The notes: a model not told the origin generated them from the letters alone. A stretch of DNA of 64,000 bases from Crotalaria pallida (GCA_037953625.1 CM075649.1:91951290-92015289); one strand, 5' to 3'; counted from the first letter of the stretch, positions 21,659 to 34,031 are shown. Translations and numbers: made by a program.

Positions 21659-23386
21659 TAACTCCCGGACTGATTTAATATATTACCGGTATAAGTTATA
21701 TTTAATGACTTATTATTTCAAGATTCTGAATATTATATTTTACCAAGTTTGACATCAGAATTGAGAAAATATGTTTACATTTGAATTTTTATGTTTTTTC
21801 TTACGCAATAGCTACCTTTAGAGACCGATAACTTTATTATTTTTCAATCAGTTTCGAGTAATTAAAAAATAGAATATTATTGTACTTAAATATATTTTAT
21901 TTTTAGCATCGTCAAACTTTTGGTTATAATCCATTATACTTACACACATTGAAAAAAAAAAAAAGTAAAAGTACTCGAGTGATCTACTCGAGTAGTCCCC
22001 TGATCCACCGAATTCTAGAATGCATTTTAAATCAATCCTTCACGTGTGGCTATCAACAAACTCAGACTTCTTCCTTTGGCTCTGGAAATTTCGTGAGCCT
22101 TCTTCACTAACACACCATAATCCATTAAATAATAATCCTTAAAAAAAAATAGCTCCAACAAATTTACAAACTCAAAACCCACTCCTCATATCTCCATAAA
22201 AATCCATACTTTTTATCCCCAAATCTCTAAAATTCGACACTCTTGTGTTCTACCTCAATAAGTAGAAGAAGAAGGGCTTAGGAATAAAGAAGTAAGTGGA
22301 GAAAGATTTGTCAAGGAGGAGAACAAGAATTTCATAGTCATTAAAGCTTGGGAAGGATTTTTATTCTCTAAAGCTCTTTCTCTCCTCATATAAGGTAAGG
22401 AGGAGTATTTCGTCGTTATTTAAGCTTAAGAGTTAGAGAAATTTGTACTAGAAATTGTAAAGAATAAACATCCTTAAGATTGTAAAAGAAATTGAACTTA
22501 GGAAATCATAATTATTGTTATAGTTTAAATTGTTCCTTGAACCTTAGGATAGTAAATTTTGCTGAATATATGCCTGGGCATATAGGTTTATTATGAATTA
22601 TTGATTATATATATATATATATATATATTTTATTTGTATGTGAATGTATTGTTATAGTAGCTATCAGTATAAATTATGAATATAGGGATTACTCTAGGGG
22701 AAAATTTAGGAACTTTAGTAGACAATCCGATCCAGTATGAATCTGATACCAAAATATATATATTGAACCGAATTTTAAAGAAAAGCTACTTGTTTGAGTA
22801 TATGTTACATCAGTGTTTTTAGGGTTATGTTTATGTCTACGCTTGAACGTACTATTTTGCGAATATAGTTATGAGTTATTGGTACAAAAGTTATTATAAA
22901 TCTCAAATTATAAAGAAGAATGAAGGAAATGGATAAATAATCTATGATTGATGTGCTAATAATTATAAATGAATTATAATAGTGACAATTTAAGGTTTGT
23001 ACAAACAAATATAAAGAAACTGTCACAATTAATGATTACTTAAAGAGAACGAAATTAATATAACAAGTAAAATTGTTATAGTTTGCCCCTTTCAATTTTT
23101 ATTATGAATTCCTTTAATTCTTTTGCTTAAATTATGAAGAAGTATCTCACTCTTTGTGGCTTAACATTTTTAGGTACTCTTGGAAACGAGCAAGGAACCA
23201 AAGATTTATAACGAAGCAGGCGAAAAAGAAGAATATTTTAGAATAGTTCTTGATGCCATAGTGTATAATCCCAATATATTTTCAAATGAACACTCCGATG
23301 ATTTTGTAAATATCGAATTAATAATCAAGTTCTTTTTATATAATATCAAAACCTTTTCTATAATTAAAGTAAGTTGGGATGTTACA
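21659..23386 (+). repeat. E: 5' LTR, missing its first ~313 bp
   Basis: Near-identical direct repeat of 25241-26971, ending GGGATGTTACA. The first 313 bp present in the 3' copy (24928-25240) are absent and the sequence joins the Tat antisense ORF directly, so a deletion spans the junction at 21658/21659. It contains a CTCGAG pair at 21974-21992 and a TA microsatellite at 22607-22630. No PBS follows at 23387, so the element is also damaged inside. Confidence 0.82.
21974..21992. repeat. CTCGAG pair in E LTR
   Basis: Two CTCGAG palindromes 13 bp apart; the same pair is in the 3' copy at about 25560-25578. It is a third LTR family with this word, about 0.6 kb into the full-length LTR. Confidence 0.75.
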
Positions 23387-24927
23387 TCTTTATATATAAA
23401 AATTTGTTCTTTTATCTCCCTATACATGCACCTGAAACCGATAAGTTTTTCTGGTTTTGAGCCATTGATTAATATTGTTCTGACACGGAAAATTGTTAAA
23501 TAAAGTTCAGTAATTATCTTTTTCTTTTATTTAGCACATTACTCATAATTTTTAGTGTTGTATCAATGTCAATCTATTGTATTACTTGACTTACTCCAAG
23601 TTGCTTCCCAACTCTATTATAATAGGGAAAATGTTTGGAACGCTATTTTGAAATCAATTTTTTAATTTTTTTTCAAGTTTAAGTTTTTCTTTGAGATTTG
23701 TTCTAACATTCATTTAATTTAATTGCACCCTATTGATTGAGTCATAATTATTTATTGCTACCTTTCAGAATCTTAGTTTTCACCTAGATTTTTCTACATG
23801 TTCTATTTCTTGTTATATTTTTCGTACGAAAAAAGTTCTTAGTAAGCTTTTGAGATATTTTATCATTTTAGATGCTGAACGCGCTATGCAAACTCAAAAC
23901 AAATGTATAGTACTAATTTTTTTTATATAAACTTTATTTTTAAATATCCTATTTTGCATTATATTTTCTATTACCACTTTAAAATTTGATTCGTTTTACG
24001 GTTATGACAGAAAGTCAGAACATTTTTCCAACAACTATCATATGGTAAATATTAAAAATCTTTTCTTTCTGTTTTAAGAACATAAATAATTTTGTTTTGT
24101 GACTTCTTTAACTGAGACTGCTATTCGTTCATAAGTGATGGTTTCCTTTACTTGACATTAACATTTGCAATTAGGGCGAGCGGGCGGGCTTGGCCCGCGC
24201 CGGCATTAAGCCCGCAAAAATTGCGCCCGCCCTAATTAATTTTTAGGGTCGAAAAATCAAGCCCTGCCCGCCCTAAGTGCGGGCAGCAGGCCCGCCCGTT
24301 TTGTTATTATTTATTTATTTTTCTCTTTTTCCTTTGGTTTTTTACTATATAGTGTAAAAAAAATGCGGGCGGCCCGCCCGCCCGCATACCCTCCTGCCCT
24401 AATTAGACTATTTTCTTGTATTTTGCAGTAAAAAAAATTTTAATTTAATAGAGGCCCGCGGCCCGCAAAAAATTAGGGCGGGCGCGGGCGGGCATAATTT
24501 TTGGGTTTTGTCCAAATCCTTCGCCCTGCCCGCAAAAAAGTGCGGGCGGGCGGGTGGGGCCCGCGGTCTTTGGCCCTAATTGCCAACATTACTTGACATA
24601 GTCATGAAATATGGTTTTTCCTCTCTGATTGTATTTGAGAAATCTTTCTTCTTTTCTAGTTATCAGTACTCCTTTTGCTAATGTCAAACTTTGTTACCAC
24701 TAAGGTTTGAGTTTTCTTATTATATAAATGATCTCCAATAAAGGAAAAAGTTTTGCTTTTACCTAGTAAATTAGTCAAAGACCTTAGTGTTGAATGTTGT
24801 GTTTGTCTATTTACATCTATGTTTGTATGATTTTAGTTGAACTAATGATCAAGAATTCTTGAATTTTAACTTTCATGATTTACCCAAACCAAATTTCGGG
24901 GACGAAATTCCCATAAGTGGGGGAGAT
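23387..24927 (+). other. E internal remnant, no coding domains
   Basis: 1.5 kb of AT-rich sequence between the two E LTRs, without a PBS, gag or pol. The right end keeps the typical Tekay tail: AATTTCGGGGACGAAATTCC at 24892-24911, and the polypurine tract AAGTGGGGGAGAT (24915-24927). A GC-rich MITE-like insertion is at 24167-24582. Confidence 0.65.
24167..24582. mobile_element. GC-rich MITE, possibly hAT-type, ~416 bp
   Basis: Island of GGGCGGGC/GCCCGCCC runs in AT-rich DNA. The ends form an inverted repeat, GCAATTAGGGC at the left and GCCCTAATTGC at the right. Flanks TAACATTT and CAACATTA agree at 6 of 8 positions, which would fit an aged 8 bp hAT duplication. The interior is itself built from repeated inverted GCGGGC blocks separated by AT-rich spacers, so the whole could fold into a long hairpin. 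No coding capacity. Confidence 0.65.
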
Positions 24928-26971
24928 TGTAACACCCTGCTATTTTAATACTATTAGCAAAATAATTAAATGATTTAATATAATGTTTTCAAGATTGGAG
25001 TGTCGTAACAAAATTTTGAATATGTTTCTTAATCGAAATAAGTATAAATTTGTTATCATATGCTTTATAAAAATAAAAGAGTACGCTTTTATTTAGTTTA
25101 TTAATTAATATTTTGATAAGGAGTTCAACTGACAAGTCTTAGAGGCATTTTCATAAATAGTTTCTTTAGAAAGATATATTCAATTTAATATTTTAAACAT
25201 TTCTGTATATTTTCATAGCATTCTAAGGCTGTTTTATTTTTAACTCCCGGACTGATTTAATATATTACCGGTATAAGTTATATTTAATGACTTATTATTT
25301 CAAGATTCTGAATATTATATTTTATCAAGTTTGACATCAGAATTGAGAAAATATGTTTACATTTGAATTTTTATGCTTTTTCTTACGCAATAGCTATCTT
25401 TAGAGATCGATAACTTTATTATTTTTCAATCAGTTTTGAGTAATTAAAAAATACAATATTATTGTACTTAAATATATTTTATTTTTAGCATCGTCAAACT
25501 TTTGGTTATAATCCATTATACTTACACACATTGACAAAAAAAAAATAAAAGTAAAAGTACTCGAGTGATCTACTCGAGTAGTCCTCTGATCCACCGAATT
25601 CTAGAATGCATTTTAAATCAATCCTTCACGTGTGGCTATCAACAAACTCAGACTTCTTCCTTTGGCTCTGGAAATTTCGTGAGCCTTCTTCACTAACACA
25701 CCATAATCCATTAAATAATAATCCTTAAAAAAAAAAATAGCTCCAACAAATTTACAAACTCAAAACCCACTCCTCATATCTCCATAAAAATCCATACTTT
25801 TTAACCCCAAATCTCTAAAATTCCATACTCTTGTGTTCTACCTCAATAAGTAGAAGAAGAAGGGCTTAGGAATAAAGAAGTAAGTGGAGAAAGATTTGTC
25901 AAGGAGGAGAACAAGAATTTCATAGTCATTAAAGCTTGGGAAGGATTTTTATTCTCTAAAGCTCTTTCTCTCCTCATATAAGGTAAGGATGAGTATTTCT
26001 TCGTTATATAAGCTTAAGAGTTAGAGAAATTTGTACTAGAAATTGTAAAGAATAAACATCTTTAAGATTGTAAAAGAAATTGAACTTAGGAAATCATAAT
26101 TATTGTTGTAGTTTAAATTGTTCCTTGAACCTTAGGATAGTAAATTTTGCTGAATATATGCCTGTGCATATAGGTTTATTATGAATTATTGATTGTGTGT
26201 ATATATATATATATTTTATTTGTATGTGAATGTAATGTTATAGTAGCTATCAGTATAAATTATGAATATAGGGATTACTCTAGCGGAAAATTTAGGAACT
26301 TTAGTAGAAAATCCGATCCAGTATGAATCTGATACCAAAATATATATATTGAACCGAATTTTAAAGAAAAGCTACTTGTTTGAGTATATGTTACATCAGT
26401 GTTTTTAGTGTTATGTTTATGTCTACGCTTGAACGTACTATTTTGCGAATATAGTTATGAGTTATTGGTACAAAAGTTATTATAAATCTCAAATTATAAA
26501 GAAGAATGAAGGAAATGGATAAATAATCTATGATTGATGTGCTAATAATTATAAATGAATTATAATAGTGACAATTTAAGGTTTGTACAAACAAATATAA
26601 AGAAACTGTCACAATTAATGATTACTTAAAGAGAACGAAATTAATATAACAAGTAAAATTGTTATAGTTTGCCCTTTTCAATTTTTATTATGAATTCCTT
26701 TAATTCTTTTGCTTAAATTATGAAGAAGTATCTCACTCCTTGTGGCTTAACATTTTTAGGTACTCTTGGAAACGAGCAAGGAACCAGAGATTTATAACGA
26801 AGCAGGCGAAAAGGAAGAATATTTAGAATAGTTCTTGATGCCATATTGTATAATCCCAATATATTTTCATATGAACACTCCGATGATTTTGTAAATATCG
26901 AATTAATAATCAAGTTTTTTTTATATAATATCAAAATCTTTTCTATAATTAAAGTACGTTGGGATGTTACA
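24928..26971 (+). repeat. E: 3' LTR, 2044 bp
   Basis: Starts TGTAACACCCTGC right after the polypurine tract and ends GGGATGTTACA. 25241-26971 matches the truncated 5' copy with few differences. The right flank is Tat integrase, entered at codon-level precision after HYFSSVEH. The left flank of the whole element is not integrase, so the target-site duplication cannot be confirmed. Confidence 0.87.
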
Positions 26972-27683
26972 TGTTCTACAGAACTGAAGTAGTGAATGAT
27001 CCCGAGGTCAGCTGCTAGTTCCTGAAAGTGAGAGGCTGCGAATTGTGATCCATTATCAGTGACTATAGAATGGGGCACTCCGAACCGAGAGATTATTTCC
27101 TTTACAAAGAAAGATTGAATTCGGGCTGTAGTAATTGTTGCTAATGGTGCTTCTTCAATCCACTTAGTAAAGTAGTCGATGGCTACAACCGCATACTTCA
27201 GTTGTCCAGGTGCAGTGGGAAACTTTCCGATGATGTCCATTCCCCATTGATAGAAAGTCCAGGGAGCTCCGAGGGAATGTAACTCTTCAGCAGGTCACTG
27301 TGAAATTGACATTGAGTACATATTTTGACATGTTCCATGGAGTCTCTTTGCAATGTGGGCCAAAAGTATCCTGCTCGGATTACTTTCCGAGCTAGAGACT
27401 TTCCGCCCATATGATGGCTACAGACTCCACCATGGATCTCTTCGAGGATTTCTTCAGCTTGAGAGGGATTGACGCATCTGACCATGGGTGAATCGAGCCC
27501 TCTCTTATAAAGGATTCCATTAAGAACTGTGTACTGGGCTGACTGTCGAATTAACTTACAAGCCTCTGCTTGATCTTTGGGGATGAAACCATGTTGCAAG
27601 TAAGTTAGTATTGGATCCATCCATGATTGGCACAAAGATACCGCAAGGATGACACTTGGTTTTGGGATAGTTTCTTGAATCAA
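26972..27683 (-). pseudogene. Tat integrase fragment (zinc finger and part of core)
   Basis: Integrase of the Tat element; it would join the cDNA to host DNA in the nucleus. 27683-27290 holds the HHCC-type region (HGGVCSHHMGGKSLARK...CTQCQFH). After a frameshift near 27290 the core continues from WGMDIIGKFPTAPG (27245) with catalytic aspartates in VAIDYFTKW and VTDNGSQF. The core is cut at HYFSSVEH (26972) by LTR E, before the catalytic glutamate. The remainder of integrase is not found on the far side of E, so it was lost in the deletion at 21658/21659. Confidence 0.88.
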
Positions 27684-27695
27684 AGTCTTGTTGTT

Positions 27696-28157
27696 TTACG
27701 ACCCCTTCATGCTTGCAAGCTTAGATAAGATATCAGCTCGAGAGTTCGAATCTTTCGGAACATGGGAGATATCAAACTCCGAGAAATTGGAGATTATTCG
27801 CTTTACTTCTTCAAGATACTTTTGCAAGATGGGATCCTTAGCCGAATACTGCCCCTTAATCTGAGAGACCACTAACTGTGAATCGCTGAATACCGACACC
27901 CGAGTCGCACCAAGCTCCTGAACCATTTTGAGGCCTGCAAGGACTGCTTCGTATTCTGCCTGATTATTTGAAGTTTGGAATTCAAATTTCAACGAGTATT
28001 CCATGCTAAGTCCTTCGGGATTTTCAATAATAACGCTAGTGCCAGCTCCTTTCCTGTTGCTCAAACCATCCACATAAACTAACCACGAGTCTTGAGGTGT
28101 ATCCGAGGGAGACTCGGTAAACTCAGTAACGAAGTCTGCAAGAACTTGAGATTTCAT
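27696..28157 (-). pseudogene. Tat RNase H domain
   Basis: Type-I RNase H of the Tat lineage: VYVDGLSNRKGAGTSVII carries the first Asp, then NQAEYEAVLAGL carries the Glu, VFSDSQLVVSQIKG the second Asp and HVPKDSNSRADILSK the final part. Would remove the RNA strand from cDNA hybrids. The domain is open throughout, but it is separated from the RT fragment by a short overlap with frame change and from integrase by a stop. Tat elements often have this plant-type RNase H after RT. Confidence 0.87.
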
Positions 28158-28987
28158 TGCTTTCTCGGTTCATAAACGATATCAAACTCAGATAGCTCTA
28201 ATGACCATGAAACCATTCTGCTAGCGAGGTCAGGCTTGTGAAGAACCTGCCTTAGGGGTTGAGCTGTTCTGACCATGACTCTATGAGCTTGGAAGTACTG
28301 TCTTAACCTCCGAGTGGATATTACCAAACAATATGCAAGTTTTTCAAGTTTTTGGTACCGCAGCTCGGGTCCCTGAAGTGCTCGGCTGACAAAATAAATG
28401 GGGGCCTCAACTCCAGAATCCTCTCGTACCAACACTGAGCTGACTGCTGCATCGGCCACTGACAAGTAAAGAATAAGGTCTTCTCCGGAAAGAGGGCTAT
28501 GAAGGACTGGTGGGCTGGAGAGATAGACTTTCAACTGAACAAAAACTTGTTCACAATGATCATCCCAAAGGAAGTTTTTGTTTTTTCTGAGGAGTTGATA
28601 CCACGGCAAAGCTTTCCGAGCGGCTTGAGATAGGAACCTGGAAAGTGCCGCCACTCGACCTGTAAGCTGCTGGACTTCTCTAAGACTGGTTGGACTTCTC
28701 ATTTCTTGGATTGCTTTGCACTTGTCTGGATTAGCTTCAATACCCCTCTCGGTTAGCATGAAACCGAGAAAGGACCCGGCTGGGACTCCGAACACATATT
28801 TTTCAGGATTTAATCTCATGTTGTATTTCCTTACTCGGTCCAATATTGTTTTGAGGTCTTGAACATGGGTCTCTTGCTGTTTACTTTTTGCAATTATGTC
28901 ATCAATGTAAACCTCCATGTTTGAGCCGATCATCCCTTGAAATACCTTGTTCATCATTCACTGATATGTGGCTCCCGCGTTCTTGAG
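28154..28987 (-). pseudogene. Tat reverse transcriptase, C-terminal half
   Basis: Begins inside the RT palm after the break caused by insertion F. The first codons (LKNAGATYQ) are followed by an in-frame TGA where the family has an amino acid, then MNKVFQGMIG and the catalytic YIDDIIAKS. The thumb and connection (FLGFMLTERGIEANPDKC), and an RNase H-like tether segment (LYLSVADAAVSSVLVRED...IYFVSRALQ), follow. The N-terminal half is at 44443-44800, 15.45 kb away. Confidence 0.9.
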
Positions 28988-28990
28988 TCC

Positions 28991-29628
28991 TGATGAAGGC
29001 AGCCCTGTGGAGCAAGTGAACCAAGGAGAGACAAGATTGGAAGTCATGACAAGTGTGGTAGAGCACTTTGGGAAAAAGAGGAGGCTGTCCTGATTTGTTT
29101 TTTTTTTTTTAGCTGAATTTTTTGTTTTTAGTTTCTTTAATTTATGTTTACACTTATGTTTTCATGGGGTTTGTAATAATGGCAATTTTCATTTGCCAAA
29201 TAGACTGAATTTATTTCTTGTAATGTTAAGTTTGGATTTTAAGTTCTAAGTTTTAAATAAACAAGGTTACCAAGGGAGCAAATCCACTTTGAAGATTCAG
29301 CCAAGACAAGCAAGGAAAACAAACTTGAAGAAGAACTCAATCCAAGGAAGATTCGTCCAAGAGATAAGGAAAGAAATTCAAATGTCAAGGGTCATTAGTG
29401 CTCATCAATTATCCTTAAGAAGAATGAATTCCCAGCTTTAAGGAGCAACTAAATGCATTCGGCTAGGTAAAATGCAAGAAGTTACAAAAAGGATCAAAGT
29501 CATTAAATGGAGCAGCCATCAAATAAGGCTACGGTTACAAAGAATGGAAAGGAATCAAAAGAAGTACTGCAGCCACACACAAGCTTCGGCCAATTAATGT
29601 CAAGAGTTACAAAGAAGGCAATGATACT
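28991..29628 (+). mobile_element. F: LTR-like insertion in Tat RT, left part
   Basis: Starts TGATGAAGGC directly after AGTCC (28986-28990). The matching end ...GTGTATCA is at 44442, followed by AGTCC (44443-44447), so F has TG...CA ends and a perfect 5 bp duplication. Removing the nested C and A elements leaves about 1.35 kb without coding capacity, most simply a solo LTR. The left part is AT-rich; superfamily unknown. Confidence 0.75.
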
Positions 29629-30949
29629 TTTAACACCCCGATTTTTCTTAATATAAAAATATACAGAAATAAAAGTTTTGAAAAATAATTGAGGAACTTT
29701 AAAAGTAATTTTCCTTAACAATACATAAACCAGAGTTCGACACAACGGATACTTTAAGAAAATTACATTTTTACAATTTAAGTTAGTACAAAATGTGGGG
29801 CACCCAATTACAATATAGAACATATGTACAAAGTCAGTTTCCTTTCTTCCGACTTGTTCCGCTGCGCACTCTGATCTCCAAGCCTCTTGAACTTGTACCT
29901 AAATTGTTATCCACTAAGGGTGAGATCTTTCACAGCACAGTGAATTAAAGGACAGTATACAATTCATAATAAGGACATAAGAATAATAATCAAATCAAAG
30001 ATAGCGGCAACAACATCCTATTGCACACACACTTCCCTTTTTATTCATAATTATTTTAGACTTCCATTATTTATTTTAATCACTGTTCATTTACAATACT
30101 TTATCCCTTAACCATTTTCACTTTTCATTCCCTTTATTCCCTTAAACTATATATATATATATACTAGTCCACAATCCACTTTCAGTCTCACCATTTAACA
30201 ATTGAAACATTAAATCACAATTAGAACATATAGCACTTAGGTTGTTCAATAATCAATCTATAATCAATAAAAAACAACAAATCAACAGAGAAGCAACAAC
30301 CAGTCGACATACACAGGTATGTCTCAGAGTGCAGTAAAATAAATCATCTCCCTAGGGTTCTTCACTTCCTACTTTACCAATTTATCGAAAAGTCACTTAA
30401 TATAAACATTTATAAAAATATTAAAGTTAAGAAAAATACAAGAACAACTCTGACCAATTACTTATTGCTACCTACACTCTAATTTAATTATTAATCCCAA
30501 ATCCTATTATAAATTCCAACTATCCCTAACTCAAAGTGAGGAAAGAGTCCCCCCTTACCGGTTGAAGAGTAGAGGAGAAGGACAGAGAGAGAGAAAAAGC
30601 TCCACCAAGCTCTAGGGACACACTCCTAAGCTCCTAGTTCCTTGCTCCAATATCAATTTCTAGCTCCCTTGATGATTGCCCAATTAAAAGAGAAGGATTG
30701 GGAAGTTAGGGTTTTGAATTTGGGAATTGGGGATTTGAGGGATTGAGAATGAAATTGGGGTTTTTGTTGGTAGAAAATCATGGGGAGTTGATGGGGAATG
30801 ATTATGGGATGATGGGTTGATGTTATTTGATGTTAATTTGAAGATTGGAAGAGTTTGGGAGGAGAGAAGAGGGAAGGGCCGAGAAAAAGAGAGAAAGGAA
30901 ATGAAGAACAACACGTTAAAATCGTGTTTTTAAGTCTGATCTGCAGTGG

Positions 30950-31140
30950 TTAATCGATTAACCACTTTGGTTAATCGATTAACTCGCTTAATTTACAATC
31001 GGGCTAATCGATTAACTCACGTGTTAATCGAGTAATGCCGAAAGTACCCAAAGATCTACTCGATTAAGCTATGCCTTAATCGATTAATGCCGAAGAGTGC
31101 TTAAAATTTAATCGATTAACAGACCAATTAATCGATTAAT
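30950..31140. repeat. TTAATCGATTAA palindrome array in C
   Basis: Five full ATCGATTAA palindromes, the best being GGTTAATCGATTAACC, with hybrid sites TTAATCGAGTAAT and CTACTCGATTAAG that mix it with the CTCGAG word. Placed just upstream (element direction) of a possible CTTAAAAACA TATA-like box near 30930. Confidence 0.82.
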
Positions 31141-31835
31141 GCACTAATTTTTCCTTTCTTTCAAGTCTTCTAAGAGTTCTAAGCCGATCCTAATGCACCC
31201 TAACTTGTCCGATCATGATACCACTATCTAAACACCTTCTAAACACCTCCTAACAGACACAAAACATCACAATCATAAATCACAACAATAAACACACAAT
31301 TCACATACACGAAAAGACGAACGAATCGACACTCCGAAATCTAGACTTAGCCTATTCTTAAACACTCGATCTAACTCGATCGATCTAAGCTATGTTCTAT
31401 AACCACTCAACCCTAAAACCAACCACTCTCGAGGCATAATCAATAGGATCGAATCGATCCCGATTGCCTCACATTCACTAAGTTCCGGAACTTCATCGAA
31501 ACATGTATTCGAGGGAATTCTCCGCACATAGACCTTAAAGTCTACCCTTTAACTCGAGGCTCCATCCTAGGATCCTTATCCACTCACTCTATCGAGATCA
31601 ACACACTAAAAGCACTCACAAGGGCTTTGGAATTCCTTGGCACCCTCCTACATAAACCTACTTAATCAACCACAACCACAAACACACCAATCTAGGATCT
31701 TGACTGATTACTCTTCAACTGCAACCAACGACCCTAGGACACTTCCCTGTCTAAACCTAACGATGCGACCACATAACGAATACACTCATCCATACAAGGA
31801 CACAAGCACAAATGCTAACACCTAGAAATGCACAC

Positions 31836-32000
31836 AAGCACACACACACACATATATATAGATATATATATAAACACATATACTAACTTAACCTAAATAC
31901 ATATACCTATACATACATACATATAGATGTACTCATACAAACGCACACACATCCATATACACGAGGATATAGTTACAAATAATAATATCTACTCAAAGAT
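31836..32000. repeat. CA/TA-rich microsatellite region in C
   Basis: Runs of CACACACACA and TATATATAGATATATATATA, then ACATACATACATATA. Simple sequence only. Confidence 0.75.
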
Positions 32001-32119
32001 ATATTTATACAAATATATACCTATACTTAGGAAAATAGTTGTAATTCATTTTTATTATGTAAATAAAATGTTCATAATTATACTTATTAGGTTAATAAAA
32101 ATGAGGATGTTACAATACT

Positions 32120-32161
32120 CATCCATGATTTGTTGCTCACCTTCATCAAAGCTACGGCTGA
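32120..32161 (+). mobile_element. F: short middle fragment between C and A
   Basis: 42 bp of F left between two later insertions, bounded by the ATACT duplication of C and the GCTGA duplication of A. Confidence 0.75.
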
Positions 32162-32413
32162 TGTAACACCCCAAATTTCATCTTCCGAATAAATATGTTA
32201 GTAAAATGGTTTTATAAATAAATAATAATTTCATGTTTGATTTGGATATATATTCATTATAAGTATTATGTGAAAATATTTTATGATGAGGTTTTTCCAT
32301 AAAATATTAAATTTTGCAATTAAGTCCTTGGGAAGGACCTAAAAACAATAATGGAAGGTCTTTTGGGGTTAAAATTAATTAAACAAAGTTTTTAGTGAAA
32401 ATTGGTCAAAATA

Positions 32414-32439
32414 CTCGAGTATTTTTGAAAATACTCGAG
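32414..32439. repeat. CTCGAG pair upstream of TATA, LTR A 5' copy
   Basis: Two AATACTCGAGTATT sites 20 bp apart; the 3' LTR keeps only one (about 40509) because 20 bp were lost. About 180 bp before the TATA box. Confidence 0.8.
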
Positions 32440-32620
32440 TATTCTGGCAGTGTTGCACGAGTTAGTGCGTTTGATGAGTCACCACCATCGAGTCACCACC
32501 GTTTGACACGATTTCAACCCCCAACCACGTCCTATGACTCGTGGCGCCTTTCATGCAAACATTTCCATTATCTATTCATCCTTCTAAGAAAAGGATTTGA
32601 CCAATTCCTCAACTTTTTGG

Positions 32621-32628
32621 TATAAAAC
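32621..32628 (+). promoter_or_regulatory. Putative TATA box, LTR A
   Basis: TATAAAAC, repeated in the 3' LTR at 40696-40703. It marks the U3/R boundary region. Confidence 0.6.
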
Positions 32629-33691
32629 TCAATCCTTGAAGTTCAGAAACGAGTTTTAGGGTTCTTTTGAATTCCAATTCTCAATTCGTCATCGTTTCTG
32701 AATCTCATAGAACAAACCATACACCATTTCGAAGCTCACATCCAGAGCTTTGAAAAGCACCAAAAATCGTGAGCTAAGGTTGAGTGTGTGAGGAGTAATG
32801 AGCTCTGCAATAGAGAGTTCGAAATCTGCCAAGAACTAGAATGTTGTTCAGACCCGTCACCTTCTTGTCTTCGATTCTCTCTCCTCCTTGAGAGTTACCT
32901 CACGCCTGATATACCATTGGAAAGCTCTTTCAACGAGCTTCGATTTGATACAAAGTTTGTTAGATTTGAGTTCCTGGATGAAAAGTTATGGGCCTTCAAA
33001 GTTAGGGGTTGAAATCTGCCAAACTAGATTTTCAGATTCAGAGAGCCGACTTTGAGCTTCAATTGTGGTAAGCTCAAGCTCCCTTTTGTTCTGAAACTTA
33101 TTGGTTTTCAAAGTTAATGTTACAGAGAACATAGTCTAACCAATTTCCCCAATTTTTATGCATGATTCAAATGTCGATTGATGTGGTTTTGAACCTCTGC
33201 TGAAACTGTTATGCAAGTTCGGGTGGGAAGTGGTTAGAACATTTGGTTGCTGTTCTCTGTGGAGCTTTTGTTCAAGAACGACCCTAAGGTATGGGGGAGG
33301 CTTACCATTTGCTAGAATAAGAGTAAATTGCATTAGAAAGTAGGAGGAGTCACCATGAGACTCTAAGGGCATAGATTGAAATATGAATATGGCTTGGAGG
33401 CCAATCTGAGGCATGCTGCATGCTAAGGCAAGTTTATTTGGTTGCATATGAGCTAAATCAATGCTGAAATTATGCCAAAAATGAGTAGAATTGAAATTGG
33501 TACTTTAAGTTGCATAATATGTGATTTTCATGCATAATTGATGAATGATTATGATTTTCTGTGAGTTGATGCAATCTCTGTGTTGAGACAAGTTTTAAAT
33601 GTGTAAACAAAGTTTTGTTGATCATTGGTTTAAGTTAGAGTTGGTTAGAATTGAAAACGGTATGTTAAAACCAAGTTGTAGTGCATCTGCT

Positions 33692-34031
33692 GTCAAAAAT
33701 ACTCGAGTATTTGGTAAAACACTCGAGTATTTTCTGATGCAAGCTTCCCAGAATATCACGAAATACTCTAGTATTTTGTAAAATACTCTAGTATTCTGGG
33801 CTGCAAAATACTCTAGTATTCTGTGAAATACTCTAGTATTTTAGGCTGAAAAATACTCTAGTATTTTGTGAAACACTCAAGTATTTTGGGGCTGAAAAAT
33901 ACTCTAGTATTTTGTGAAATACTCAAGTATTCTGAACTGTAAACTACTCGAGTATTTCACAAAATTGAAGAACTACTCGAGTATTGAAATTGAAGAACTA
34001 CTCGAGTATTGAAGCTACTACTCGAGTCTTT
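33692..34031. repeat. Second CTCGAG/CTCTAG array, LTR A leader
   Basis: About 13 ACTCGAGTATT-type words with spacers of about 10-20 bp, many altered to ACTCTAGTATT or ACTCAAGTATT. The outer arms AATACT/AGTATT stay complementary in the CTCTAG variants. The copy in the 3' LTR (41768-42117) differs by gain and loss of whole units. Confidence 0.82.

Larger units (their letters stand above)
29629..32114 (-). repeat. C: solo LTR, 2486 bp, inserted in F
   Basis: Left end TTTAACACCCCG (TG of the canonical TGTAACACCCC mutated to TT), right end GGATGTTACA. Flanked by ATACT at 29624-29628 and 32115-32119, a perfect 5 bp duplication. Orientation is minus, judged by its resemblance to the 3' end of other Tekay LTRs (TTCGACAC near 29735). 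U3 carries a TTAATCGATTAA array (30950-31140). No internal coding region, so a solo LTR. Confidence 0.82.

Noticed and set aside
22805..23026. 73-codon minus-strand frame repeated at 26391-26612
   Set aside because: Duplicated only because it lies in both copies of LTR E; AT-rich and without recognisable homology.
23180..23503. 107-codon frame at the end of the E 5' LTR, preceded by a splice-acceptor-like TTTTTAG
   Set aside because: It runs across the LTR end into internal sequence, and the 3' LTR copy has a frameshift near 26821. Could be a relic of an LTR ORF as in B and D1, but support is too weak.
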